DNA of 64,000 bases from Hybos culiciformis (taxonomy: Eukaryota; Arthropoda; Insecta; Diptera; Hybotidae): positions 77,413,737-77,477,736 of the forward strand of contig OZ023273.1 of NCBI GenBank assembly GCA_964007475.1, written 5' to 3'. Below the pieces are notes generated by a model. The model made no database searches, had not been told where the DNA came from, and saw only the letters and a list, made by a program, of their open reading frames with translations. The position numbers and the translations under genes are program-made. Of this stretch, positions 43,127 to 54,125 are shown piece by piece (position 1 is the first letter of the stretch; the number at the start of each line of letters is the position of its first letter).

Positions 43127-43446
43127 CTGATAAAATTGATAATGATGGTGATGAAAATTTAGATAATGCTGACAATATTGGTAATGATCCCGGTACATCT
43201 CAGGGCGGTTTTTCAACAAGTAAGCAGTTAGATTTAGGAAAAACTAATTTTTGTGATACTTATAAGGTTAGTTATGTAAGTTGGCCATCGCATATTAGGA
43301 AAACTTCCCACAAAAATTTGACGTGTAGTAATATTGAAAATATTGAGAATCTATCCAAAATTTCTCATTGCTTTAAATCTCGAATCAGCTCATTTTTTAA
43401 AAGCTTTAAAAAGTATGTTTCAGATAATAAATATCGTCCTAAATAA
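43127..43446 (+). pseudogene. Maverick fragment A: downstream part of the zinc-finger protein
   Basis: It continues the acidic region interrupted at 27948 (KIDNDGDENLDNADNIGNDP), then STSKQLDLGKTNFCDTYK and a Cys/His-bearing segment to PSHIRKTSHKNLTCSN. It ends at a TAA after SDNKYRPK (43446), where an internal deletion has fused it to the protease region. The same fusion junction is seen in fragment B, so the deletion predates the copies. Confidence 0.6.
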
Positions 43447-43469
43447 AAACTAAATATTATATTAAAATT

Positions 43470-43690
43470 ATATTCTTTTATTTAAACAAAACTTTACAGA
43501 TTTGATTACATTTAATTTTCTTAATTCTACTCTTTAGACAAAATAATTTTTTAAATAAATTTACAATTTTTAAATCATTTTTATGATCATGATTAAATAA
43601 ATTACAAAAATATTTCAGAGATTTCCCCTTTGACTTATAATATAAAAAGATAAATTCTCTTACAGTTCCATACATAAGTTATGATTTTTG
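43470..43690 (-). pseudogene. Maverick fragment A: C-terminus of an adenovirus-type cysteine protease
   Basis: The minus-strand ORF contains FLYYKSKGKSLKYFCNLFNH, identical in large part to the end of the protease relic at 58440-58751. It converges tail-to-tail on the zinc-finger gene. The catalytic part is missing. Confidence 0.6.
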
Positions 43691-45811
43691 TGCATACGAG
43701 ATACTTTGAATGTATCTATTTTTGTGGCCTACTGCTGAATCAAAACATTTTTTTTTATTTTGAGAATGTGTTGAGACTACAAAACAAGATGTGCATTGTT
43801 ATCTAATAATTTACATAGAAAATGCAAATCTTTTTTCTATTTTAAAATGAATAACTATTATTGATATAAAAATAAAAAAATAAAAATTTTAAAATGTATA
43901 CTTTTGGGAATAAATCTTGATTAAACTTATAGTTAAACATCATGTCTTGATAATTTTAGGTTTACAGAAATGAATTTTTTTAGTCAAAGTCAAAGGTAAA
44001 GTTAAACATTTATGTATATAAATTTTGATTTTCTATAAGAGCGTATGGCTCAGAAGAAATAACAATTTTCATCACAACAGATGACAACATTCAAATTATA
44101 TGATGGCAATATATAAAATTTTAATAAATTTACGGCAATTTGCCAAAAATATAATTTGGTAAAAATTTTAAGGAACAAATTAAAACAACAGAAGAATTCA
44201 TTAGTTGAAAAATAGATATTTCGCATGATCGTAAATAACACATCAACGTTTAATTTTACCTAATTTATTGATTTCTAGCTTTCATATTCATTAAAGGAAA
44301 TTAATTCGGCCTTAGATTTTCCATAAAAAGTTATTTTTTAATTTTTTCTCTTTCAATGACATTGTTAAAAGTTCCAACAATTCTTTTTTTTATACGATGT
44401 TTTTAATTAATAAAATAATGAAGAAAAATCACTTCTTCACAATATTTTAAGTTACTAATTAGTCATAATTGTATACCGATTTTTTAGTATTAGTAGAAAG
44501 GCTTAGCAATAGTTTTCATTGCCCTAAATTAATTATATTGTTGTATAACAAAATTGAATTTAATTGAATTCAACTTAGTTTTATTTAGTTTTATCATTGA
44601 TTAAGAATACACAAAGATATTGTTGTATGAAGCTAACCATTTGTGTATTCTTAATCAATGGTTTTATTTATTTAGTTTTATTTACGATGAATATGATAAA
44701 ACGTTTGGCGAAATTGTATTTTTTGTTATAATTATAGTATGTATTAAATAAATGCTAACCCCTGAAAAATATACATTTAAAAATTGATATCTATGATAAT
44801 TATAATTTATTCTTAAATTATTCATCAAAATTGATAAAAAAAAATATCCTTGAATTAAACTACAAAAAATTAACGCAATTAAATTAATGTTCAACTTAAC
44901 GTCAATTTCAAATAAATTCATAAATTTTCTAATATTCGTATTTTTATAATAATTAAAAATCAATTATTTTTGTTTAGTTTGAAACAACAAATTTTAGAAA
45001 GAAGATTCAACCTTGAACATTTTTTTCTATTTATTAATATTGCAATACAATTTTATAAAACAAGGTAAAAAATTCTTGTTTTATTTAATTTTTTGTTGGA
45101 TCCCCCAAAATGACATAATATAAACCGTACGAAAACCCTTGACGTGTTTTTTGATAGACAGAATGTCATTTTGAAAATAGATATTGTGTAGTTTTTTCCG
45201 AAAACATTATCGGAGACGTTATGCCATAGTGCTCCAATTTACAGTTTATGTTCTAAGTATTAGAGTTTTTTAAGTAATCATAATATTATGTAAAAACTTG
45301 CATTGTAGTAAAAATATTCGAATAGTATTTGCAAATTCCGTCGAATTGGATAATAAAAAGTTTTTCAATTAAAATTTGTATACAAATATTCGGCATTTAT
45401 TTTTCAACCTGATAAAATAACGATTTGTTAGAGTGCCCATATTTGTTTTCTATAATAATTATTTTAATAGTGTATATTAGTTTATAATTCATATACATAC
45501 CAATCTTTTTATCACAAATTTATTTTATTTAGTCAATTAATATTTTAATTACTACAAATAATTAAATGGTTCATAATGCGTTCATTACGGTTTTTACTAA
45601 TAAATATGAATCAATTTAATTTTTGAAGCTGTCAGCAAAATATATAATAGAATCAATGACTTCTCTATATAAGACTACACATAGAAATTTTTATCTGTCA
45701 AATGGTTCGACCAAAATAAATGTACACTGTAGGAAAAAAATTTATTACTTTTCAAAAAAAAATAAAATTTTATAATATGAAAAATATAAATAATTTTAAA
45801 AACAGAAATAC
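43691..45811. other. AT-rich DNA without recognised genes
   Basis: Only short hydrophobic ORFs (for example 44682-44963 minus) that look like AT-rich chance frames. One perfect hairpin at 44595-44660. The fragment A Maverick end lies near 43700 but no terminal repeat was recognised. Confidence 0.5.
44595..44660. repeat. Perfect inverted repeat, 20-nt arms
   Basis: ATTGATTAAGAATACACAAA is mirrored by TTTGTGTATTCTTAATCAAT with about 25 bases between. Small fold-back; no terminator-type context in a eukaryote. Confidence 0.8.
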
Positions 45812-46073
45812 CTATCAAAAAAAAAATTGGGGAGATTAATTGCCGTAACCCATTTTCTTTTCAAATCTTCATCACCTTTGGGAAGACCAAACGTTGGAAC
45901 TGTTCGGTCATATTCTCTTTGGTACTGTGCGGAATTGGACCCACATCCAAGCACACAGCACACTCGTTTTCGAACATGCTTCTTTGCTGTAAAATTTAAT
46001 ATTTAGATTAAAAAACAAATCTTATTTAAATTTTACCTTTTGGGTGGTCCAAATTTAATTCATTTTTTTTCAT
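45812..46073 (-). CDS. THAP-domain gene, first two exons (partial)
   Basis: Exon 1 46073-46037 (MKKNELNLDHPK) and exon 2 45986-45812 join in frame (G|CA, donor GTAAAA, acceptor TTTTACAG). Exon 2 encodes KRVCCVLGCGSN, VPTFGLPKGD and LKRKWVTAINLPN: the C-x(2-4)-C pair, the Pro/Gly region and the invariant Trp of a THAP zinc finger. The last Cys and His would lie in a third exon, which I cannot find before 45800. THAP proteins bind DNA as transcription factors or P-type transposases. Either an incomplete host gene or a transposase relic. No stop within the two exons. Confidence 0.55.
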
Positions 46074-46181
46074 TATTTCTTAATTTTCTACTGCTAGTCT
46101 TATTTTGTCCGTTACTGTAGAAAAAAAAAAAATTTGAGCAGGGGTCCCCCCTATAAAACGGTTTTAAAAAACTCTTCTTTT

Positions 46182-46232
46182 GTATTGCCAAAAATATTAC
46201 GGATTTTATGCATATTCCGTAATATTTTTGGC
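46182..46232. repeat. Hairpin with 20-nt arms
   Basis: TTGCCAAAAATATTACGGA and TCCGTAATATTTTTGGCAA pair perfectly around an 11-base loop, 100 bases upstream of the THAP exons. Possibly a tiny fold-back remnant. Confidence 0.8.
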
Positions 46233-46451
46233 AATTTTTTTTTTACTGAAAAATTATAAAAATATTAATAAAAATTTATACTTACATGTCAAATTGAAAT
46301 TCCTTCTTTATCTTATAAAAAAAAATGATTTTTAAAAATAAAAATAAATTTTTCATACAAAAATTTCATTTTTGTATGAAAAGCTTATTCGACCTATAAT
46401 ACTTAGACAAATTTGATGTTTCGTCTTTTATATAGAGAAGTCAGTGATAGA

Positions 46452-48191
46452 ATGCTGAGATTTCTAAAAATTATTGTTTTTATTCTGCTTATTATGACAT
46501 TGATGCTGTCGAAAACTGTTTCAATTGTAAGATTCGAAATTTTTTAACATTCTAAATAATTTAACTTTTGTTTTTTCTTTTTGTTTCGGTTAAAAATATT
46601 CTAACTATGAAAAAAAGTTGCAAAAAAAATACATACCTAATTCCAAATGTATTGTGCCCGCGTTAGTAGTACGCATCTTTAAAATATAAATCTTTATAAA
46701 ATCAACAATAAAGTTAACGCTGATATAGTTAATACGGTATCACGTGTCTATATAACTATATGACGTGTCTATATAAATAAAACTAAAATAATGTACCTAG
46801 AATTCCTAATTTTTTTCAATCTTTAATAATATTTTATTTCTATATTTGTTTATTCAGGAAAAAAAATGAATTTAAGATTAAAAATTTACAGTGTAGTGGA
46901 ATTCCAGAATATTTCGATAATATTAATTGCATAATAAAATTAAGTCGCAATACAAGTGAATCAATTAATTTTAATTCTACTCTAATGACGGAACTTCGTA
47001 AATTTTCAATAGCTCTACGGATTTATCAAAAATATAATAATTTTCAAAAGTTTCCTGTTGATTTTGAAGTAAATGGATGTAACATGTATTCTCATAGAGT
47101 ATCTAATCCAATTATGAACTTGATTGGTCAATACATTACAGAAAATGCCAATAGAAGTCTTTCTTGTCCAATAAAACCGGTTAGTAAATATTCAATATTA
47201 TCATCATCTGTAAAATGTCAACAAAAGAACTAAAATAAAAAAAATTGTTTCAACATGGAAAACATTATTCGAATTAATTGGGCCTAATAAAAAGAAATAT
47301 AAAGTAAAACCACAAAATAAAGTATAGAGTCCGGTTCCAACATTTCAAATTAAAATATTCGAAATGTTTATTGTTACTATTTCTTCGGTCGCTCTCTATC
47401 CGTATACATAAATTTCCTTGTTAGACTTGGGAACAATCGGTAGCTAAACATATTTTTAGTGTGCTTTATTTAACATCTACTCATTACATCAATTTTCATT
47501 GAAATCCATTTGCAGCCCTAGTTCAAATTATTGGGCTAAAAACTTTTTTAGGTGCCTGCAATCGACATCTTTCTAATCATATACTAATTTTTATTAGAAT
47601 TCATTAAAACTTTTAAAAAAATTTAAAATTATATAAATTTTAAATAAAAATAACTGCGACCCTTGGTTATTTGAATGCTAATCTTTGGAGTTAGAACTCG
47701 GAATATCTCAAGTTTTAGCTTGGAATAAAGGTGAAGGAGATTTTACTTATATTTTCACATTGATACGATCGAAATCTAGCTAGTTGTTTAACAGTTACAA
47801 GCATTTTAGTATGTTCGATAGACAAACGGTCAGAGGGACAAGCGCATTACAAATTCATTTTTTGATGAATAAAGGGGTAAAAAAAATTATATAAATTACC
47901 GCCAAAGTGATATAAGCACGTGCGTGCAATGCACTGATGTATTTGAATAATAAGCGAACGACAGAGACCTTAAATCAATATTATATTCTATTTTTTTTCT
48001 TTTAATTTAAATTCTATATTTTACAGGGTAAAATTATTATCCAGAACATTAGAATAGACAAACGTCTTTACACTGTTGTTCCGTCATTGGTACCTAAAGG
48101 TTTATTTAGAGGAGATATTGAATATTTTATTAAAAAAAAGAAGAAAATTCTTACCATTCAAGTTTTTTTCGAAAACCAAGACAATTTTTAA
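46452..48191 (+). CDS. DUF1091-family secreted protein, three exons
   Basis: Exon 1 (46452-46526) is a signal peptide: MLRFLKIIVFILLIMTLMLS. Exon 2 (46858-47179) encodes FKIKNLQCSGIPEYFDNINC, then FNSTLMTELRKFSIALRIYQ, the hallmark FPVDFEVNGCNMYS and ENANRSLSCPIKP. Exon 3 (48027-48191) encodes GKIIIQNIRI, VVPSLVPKGLFRGDI and a C-terminal beta segment, stop TAA 48189. This is the DUF1091 layout (Cys before and after a 'VDxC' core, 'SCP', 'P-x-G-x-Y/F') known mainly from flies; members are secreted and some act in chemosensory tissue. Joining exons 1 and 2 needs one base fewer in the A run at 46859-46866, so either that run is mis-sequenced, another donor is used, or the gene is newly broken. 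Confidence 0.75.
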
Positions 48192-48743
48192 TTTTCTCAA
48201 AATATTCCAAAAAAAAAATTTTAATTTTATTAATTTTAACATATAATTTTATTAATTTTAACATAAATCGGGCCAGGAATTTAAAAAAAAAATTTTTTTT
48301 TTATTGTAAAATGCTTTGAATATTTTGTTAAAATTATAAAATTTGGCGGCATGTGTTTTTAATAATGAAAAAATGCAGCATAACTATAAGGAAATACTGC
48401 TTTTATTTACTAAAATATAATATACTGAATGAAGAATATTAAAAAAAAATAAATAATCTAGTATGATTAACAAACTTTAAACCTATTTTCTCATGTTCGG
48501 TTTTTATGTAGATACTGTTTTTTTCACTATGACTGCAGTATAGCATCTTTTATTTACCATAGTTTTAGTTTTTAGTTAATAGTGCAAGAATAAACAATTT
48601 AAATAATATTAAAATAATTTTTTTGTCAAAATAATTCATTATCAACAATTTCAAATTTATGAAATCGGTATGCCGATATTAATATTTTATAATACCGAAA
48701 TACCGGTATTGATTTTTGGTTCGGTATCGGATTTCCTTGAAAA
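48192..48743. other. 3' flank of the DUF1091 gene, AT-rich
   Basis: No ORF of note. A short phrase alternates around GGTATGCCGATATT/ATACCGGTATT near 48670-48715. Ends at the hAT target CTTGAAAA. Confidence 0.5.
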
Positions 48744-49191
48744 CAGGGCTGGCTCAGAGGTCGGGACTTCGGGGATTTATCCCGAGACCCCGAGCTTACA
48801 GGGGCCCCGCGCTTTCATGTTTGTAAAAATTATTACAAGCTAGGGCAAGTTTTTGACACCAAATGAAACGTTTTTTAAAGTCGCAGCTTTTCCAAATTAA
48901 AGTTAATTAAAAATTATCTAAAATCAACCATGCAACAAGATAGGTTAGAGGCGGTCGCTATGTTGCCAATAGAGCAGTAGATAACAAAACAGGTAAATTT
49001 GATATTATCGACAAATTAGCAGTCAAAAAAGTTTGTACGAAATAGGAATAAAAAATTATATGTTTATGTATGCATATTATTGAATATATTGTAATTGATA
49101 AAATTATGTTCATGTATCATTTTTTCCTTATGGGAAGGGTCGCCGCACATAATATTTTCCCGAGGCCTGGCAAAACCCACAGCCGGCCCTG
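48744..49191. mobile_element. hAT-type MITE
   Basis: 448 bases, ends CAGGGCTGGCT and AGCCGGCCCTG, 8-bp duplication CTTGAAAA (48736-48743, 49192-49199). Near-terminal GGGGATTTATCCC and GGGGCCCCG are GC-rich inside AT-rich flanks. No ORF. Confidence 0.88.
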
Positions 49192-49621
49192 CTTGAAAAC
49201 CATAATTAATTTAGAAGTTTTGTTCTGAGGACCAAGAAAATTAATTCGGTATATCTATATAGTACATAGATTTATGTTTTTAACAGGCCACTTGAGTGAA
49301 ATTTACCATGTTTTGATATCATAATCTCTGAAATATTTTCAACTTCTATATTATGATCATCAACAAAGTCTCAAAAATCGTTTTCTAAAGCGTTGCACTT
49401 TATTTCTGTATTTAATTAACAATTTAACTAAGTCTAAAAGTATTATCAACCTGTACGGAAAACTATGAAAATTTAAACAAAACTGCCTATTCCACAGAAA
49501 AATATTTGGCGCAACTTCATTTTTACCTTTTTAGGACTTAATTTGTAAAAAGTACGCGGCTCATATTTTCCGACGCCTTAAAGCTTTAAAAATCTGTTTA
49601 AATTTTAAAAATCGTTCTTTA

Positions 49622-50202
49622 AGGCCGGTATTCAACTGGAGATAAAATCAACTTTTTCATATAAAATTTTATCTGAGATAAATTTTATCTGAGTGAATTT
49701 AATTTATCGGTACCCAACTGAAGATAAATGGAAATTTATCTGAGTAAAAATTGTATGAAAATATTTTCACTCAAATAAATTTTATTTCAAAAATTTATCT
49801 TGCAAAGAATGTTTTGAACATTTTTTTCAAGATAAATTTTGACATTAGGTCGTGTAAAAAGAATTTGACGTTTGTTGTTTGTTGTTTAAAGTTTGTTTTT
49901 CATCAAAAATCAGAAAACTAAAATAATTTCTATAATATTTACCAATAAAAAATTAATTAAATAAAATGGATGAAAGTTGGGAGGTAAGTAAATTAAAAAT
50001 AAAATTGTTTAAATAGTTTTTATCAAAATATATTTTTTTAGGCGGATTTTTTGGAAGATGGAGTTGAAGATTAAAACGAAAATAATGTCAAGTGTCAAGT
50101 ACATAAGTCAGAAAGTCATGTGTAAATTTTTATCTCACTCAATAATGTTCCTTTTCAAGATAAAATTTATCTTGTTCTTTATCTTCAGTTGAATACCCGC
50201 CT
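49622..50202. mobile_element. PIF/Harbinger-type MITE, copy 2 with two micro-exons
   Basis: Same terminal repeats as copy 1 (right end has CCCGCC for CCGGCC), TTA duplication at 49619-49621 and 50203-50205. Contains ATG 49966 MDESWE, a GTAAGT donor at 49984, a TTTTTTTAG acceptor at 50041, and ADFLEDGVED with stop TAA 50072-50074. The coding relic is probably the 5' end of one parent gene fused to its 3' end by the internal deletion. Confidence 0.85.
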
Positions 50203-50274
50203 TTATTAGAGAAATTATATAATTGATGTTACAAAATATAATAATCAAAAGTTTTAAGTAAACATTTTCCTGTG

Positions 50275-51535
50275 TTTCCATTAGTGGAATATTTGTGGGA
50301 TATTCAGTTTTCCGGAATATTTCAGGTAAATTCTCATATAAAAATAAATTCCGGTATTTCTATATCCCTTTTTCATATTCCACTTATAACCTATTTCTAT
50401 TAGTGGAATATTTGTGGAATATTCAGTTTTCAGGAATATTTCAGGTAAATTTCCATATTAAAATAAATTCCTGTATTTCTATTTCCCTTTTTCATATTCC
50501 ACTTAAGTTAGGGTTCGGATTCCAAATTTATCAAAAAAAGTACATAATTTATGAAAAAAAGTACATTTTTAAGTACTTTTTTAAATTATTTTTTGGTTGG
50601 TCAGAAATTTTTTTTGTCAAAGTGACAAAAAAATAAATAAAAAAACATAAATAAATTTTTTTTTGTATGAAAAAGTAATAAAAAAAAAATTATTCAATTT
50701 TTTTTTTTTTTAAATGTCAATATATTCCACTTCGTATTCCACTTAATGTAATGGAAACGGTAAGTGAAATAACGGAATTTATGTGGGATATATTGGATGA
50801 ATGGAAATAGCTTATTAATAACTTATTTCCATTAGTGGAATATTTGTGGGATATTCAGTTTTCCGGAATATTTCAGGTAAATGCCCATTTAAAAATAAAT
50901 TCCTGTATTTCTATTTCCCTTTTTCATATTCCACTTAAGTTTAGTGTTCGGATTCCAAATTTATCAAAAAAAGTACATTTTTAGGTACATTTTTTTTAAT
51001 TATTTTTTGGTTGGTCAGAAATTTTTTTGTCAAAGTGACAAAAAAATAAATAAAAAAACGTAAATAAATTTTTTTTCTATGAAAAGTAATTATAAAAAAA
51101 TTATTTAATTTATTTTTTTTTTAAATGTCAATATATTCCACTTCGTATTCCACTTAATGTAATGGAAACGGCAAGTGAAATATCGGAATTTATGTGGGGT
51201 ATATTGGATGAATGGAAATAGCTTATAAGTTAGGGTTCGGATTCCAAATTTATCAAAAAAAGTACATAATTTATGAAAAAAAGCACATTTTTACGTACTT
51301 TTTTAAATTATTTTTTGGTTTGTCAGAAATTTTTTTGTCACAGTGACAAAAAAAATAATAAAAAGACGTAAATAAATTTTTTTTTATATAAAAAAGTCAT
51401 AAAAAAAAAAATTCAGTTTATTTATTTTTTAAATGTCAACATATTCCACTTCGTATTCCACTTAATGTAATAGAAACGGCAACTGAAATATCGGAATTTA
51501 CGTGGGATTTATTACGTGAATGGAAATAGGTTATA
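50275..51535. repeat. Tandem array of a TIR-like element
   Basis: Units begin TCCATTAGTGGAATATTTG or variants (50275, 50395, 50835) and end GAATGGAAATAG (near 50810, 51218, 51525). Each holds TATTCCACTTAAGTTAGGGT and a TTTTTTGTCAAAGTGACAAA palindrome. The start (TCCATTAGTGGAATA) and end (TATTCCACTTAATGTAATGGA) mirror each other, so each unit looks like a small inverted-repeat element repeated head to tail with some truncation. Confidence 0.75.
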
Positions 51536-51737
51536 AAATTCAATTTCAATGATTTAAATTTTGGAATAAAGAAAAATGTATATTGAATTTATATTTTTTT
51601 TTATTTTAAAATATTTATAAGTGTGAATTTTTTTAAGTTAGATGATTTTTTTTTTGTTCTTTTAGTACTAAAATCGAATCTTTAAAAACATTTCTGTTGT
51701 TATTGTATACAAAAAAAGTTAACACTTTGTTAAGCAT

Positions 51738-52116
51738 CAAGCTTTATTTACATGCATCGAGCAAACACAATTTGCTGTAGAACCAGCAAAATTTTCACGT
51801 CAAAAAATGTGGAAAAAATTTATAGCAAAATAAAAACAAAAATAAAATTTTTGAATATTTTCATTGTTATCAAAAAAGCATCTGTCACAACTTCAAAAAA
51901 AATCAAAAATTTTATAGTTGAAAAAAAAATATACTTGAGAAAGTATATTTTTATAGCAGCATTTTTATTAAGGTAAACAATTTTCCAAAATGCAATAATG
52001 CTGCCATAAAAGCACGTTATCTACTTTCTCTTTCGAACATATGAAACTTTTATATGAAAATTGTCTGACTCTTTCTATTTTTCCAGCAAAATTTATTTGG
52101 TCGATGCATGTAAATC
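51738..52116. mobile_element. Small TIR element
   Basis: Inverted ends TTTACATGCATCGAGCAAA and (reverse complement) TTTACATGCATCGACCAAA, with AGCTT beside each end as a possible 5-bp duplication. The interior has A-rich filler and an internal hairpin near 51930. The 74-codon ORF inside is low complexity. Confidence 0.7.
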
Positions 52117-52119
52117 CAG

Positions 52120-52205
52120 CTTCACTCTAGCTTAATTGGTAAAGGCTTAGAAATAATTAAGCTAGAGAGGTGCTTTTTGCCCTGGATCAATCCCCAACAA
52201 CAATT
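52120..52205 (+). ncRNA. tRNA-like (SINE-like) relic
   Basis: TAGCTTAATTGGTAAAGGC fits an RNA polymerase III A box, and GGATCAATCCC about 55 bases later resembles a decayed B box (GGTTCAATCCC). A clean cloverleaf cannot be folded by eye, so this is a degenerate tRNA-derived sequence at best. Confidence 0.3.
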
Positions 52206-52669
52206 TCAAGAGCATCGTCATGGCATACATTATGTGTTATATTAAAAAGTGTATTTTAAGAAAACAACTAAAATTGAAACAAGAATATTTTTTTTTATTC
52301 CCATAAAAATTCTCCCAGACTCAAGACTTTTTATGAAATTCAAATATTTAAAAAAAAAAAGAAATCACTAAATTTGGTAATAATGTAATTTTTAAAACTG
52401 TAATGCATTAACATTGGAATAATTCCAAGTAACATTTTACTCTCAGTTTTTTTGTTATACGTCCTAAATAACTTTATAATGGAATAATAGTGGGTTGGGC
52501 TAAAGCAGGATCTTTTTCTGCCACTATTAGATCCTTACTAGAATTTTTATCAAGTTTTGCTTATTAAATGTCGAAATTAATGACGTTATAAGAACGTATA
52601 ACAAAATCATGAAAAAAAAAAATTATTAAACTAAATTGTATCCGAAACCGGCATTAAACATCAACTTGG

Positions 52670-52990
52670 ATTATTAAAATCATAAATTCAAGCTATTACT
52701 AGTATATGTGTTGGTTTGTGAGCTGGGATGTGTTTGTTTATTTGTGTTGGTTTAATAAATTAGAACATTTAGCTTTGTTAGAGGTTCGAAAAAGTACACT
52801 AATAATGCTATATGTATGTATTTGGATTATTAAATGCATAATTTTAGGATATTACTAGTATATGTTGGTTTGTGAGCCGGGATGTGTTTTTATGTTTGTA
52901 ATAGTTTGTTACATAAGAATCTGTTGCTTTCTTAAAGATTCGAAAAAGGGTACTATTAGAACAATACGCATGTATCACACCACAAAACAA
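52670..52990. repeat. Tandem duplication, about 160 bp
   Basis: TGGATTATTAAA...TATTACTAGTATATG...TTGGTTTGTGAGC(T/C)GGGATGTG and TTCGAAAAAG recur at about 52680 and 52830. Diverged direct repeat without ORF. Confidence 0.75.
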
Positions 52991-53810
52991 AAAAAGTGTG
53001 CGCATGTTTACATGGATTCTTTTGTGGCTTACTGCAGTAGTAGAAAATAACGAGCTTCGTAGAATAGTTTTAATTTTAATATTAAATGTAACATAAAAAA
53101 TTTAAAACTTTTTTAATTTTTTTTTCTTTATCCTGCAATTTAAAAGAATATAAAACATGAATAAACAATTTATTGCATAATACAAATTTCATAAAACTAG
53201 TTACTAGATGCTAAAATATTTTAAATAACTGAGCTAATGTTGGAACATGGACATTTGTCCGCGATTTTTTGTGGGCGGATTAACAACATTTTGCAACTAA
53301 GTTTCGTTCACTTTACACTTTATGCACACTTTATGCACTAAGTTTCGTTCACGCTTAAATGACGATACTGTCGATTCATTGTGTTTCCTTCGAGGATTTT
53401 TTCACCAACAGTCAAAAACAAACTAATTTTAAATAAACATTTTATATCAGTAAAAAATATATTTTTTTCTTACCATATTTCCTATGTCTAAATAATTAAT
53501 TTTGTTAATTTACTACGTAATGTTTTCTTTTTCTTTTTTTCTAAATAAAAAAAAACTTTTATATTTAAATTTTGTACAATATTTTCAGTTTTTCCAAATA
53601 AATAATAACAAAATTCTACTAGGTTAATCCCGACGGGATCCCGGAATCCCGGGATCAACAAAAACCAATCCCGAAATCCCGGGATTGAAAAAAGGTTCCG
53701 GGATTGCGATCCCTACCCACGGCATTTTTCCTTCTACTGCGCTCTAATTTTTGTTTAAAGGAGAAACCCCCTACCCCAGGGCACGAGTTCTTGGTCCGCG
53801 ATGGCACCGT
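52991..53810. other. AT-rich stretch with small repeats
   Basis: 53248 carries a first GGACATTTGTCCGCGA motif of the later array. 53300-53355 repeats ACTTTATGCAC and CTAAGTTTCGTTCAC. 53628-53735 repeats CCCGGGATT-type words in both orientations. No gene. Confidence 0.5.
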
Positions 53811-54125
53811 GACATTTGTCCGCGATGAAATTTGTAAGGAAAACTTCGCGGACAAATGTCATTTTACAAAATAACATTTGTCCGCGATTATAAAATGACA
53901 TTTGTCCGCCGCGGACAAATGTCTAAAAATGAGCGGACAAATGACATTTTGCAAAATGACATTTGTCCGCGATTGAATTTTCAAACTTTAGCGGACAAAT
54001 GTCATTTTGCAAAATGTCATTTGTCCGCGGCGGACAAAAGTAATTTCGAATCGCCGACAAATGTCATTTTGATGTCCGCGATACAAAAACAAATCGCGGA
54101 CAAATGTCCAACCCCCGTCCGCGAT
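53811..54125. repeat. Palindromic array of GACATTTGTCCGCG motifs
   Basis: At least ten copies of ACATTTGTCCGCG or its complement CGCGGACAAATGT lie within about 315 bases, in alternating orientation, joined by GCAAAATG. Two face each other without spacer (ACATTTGTCCGCCGCGGACAAATGT region at 53897). The GC content and CpG density stand out. No coding function; probably a fold-back transposon core or a local amplification. More distant copies at 53250 and 54255. Confidence 0.85.

Noticed and set aside
52120..52205. Functional tRNA gene
   Set aside because: A-box-like and B-box-like words are present, but no complete acceptor stem or anticodon arm can be folded by eye.
53811..54125. Possible CRISPR-like array
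   Set aside because: Motifs alternate in orientation, spacing is irregular, spacers are not unique and the genome is eukaryotic. It is a palindromic repeat cluster.
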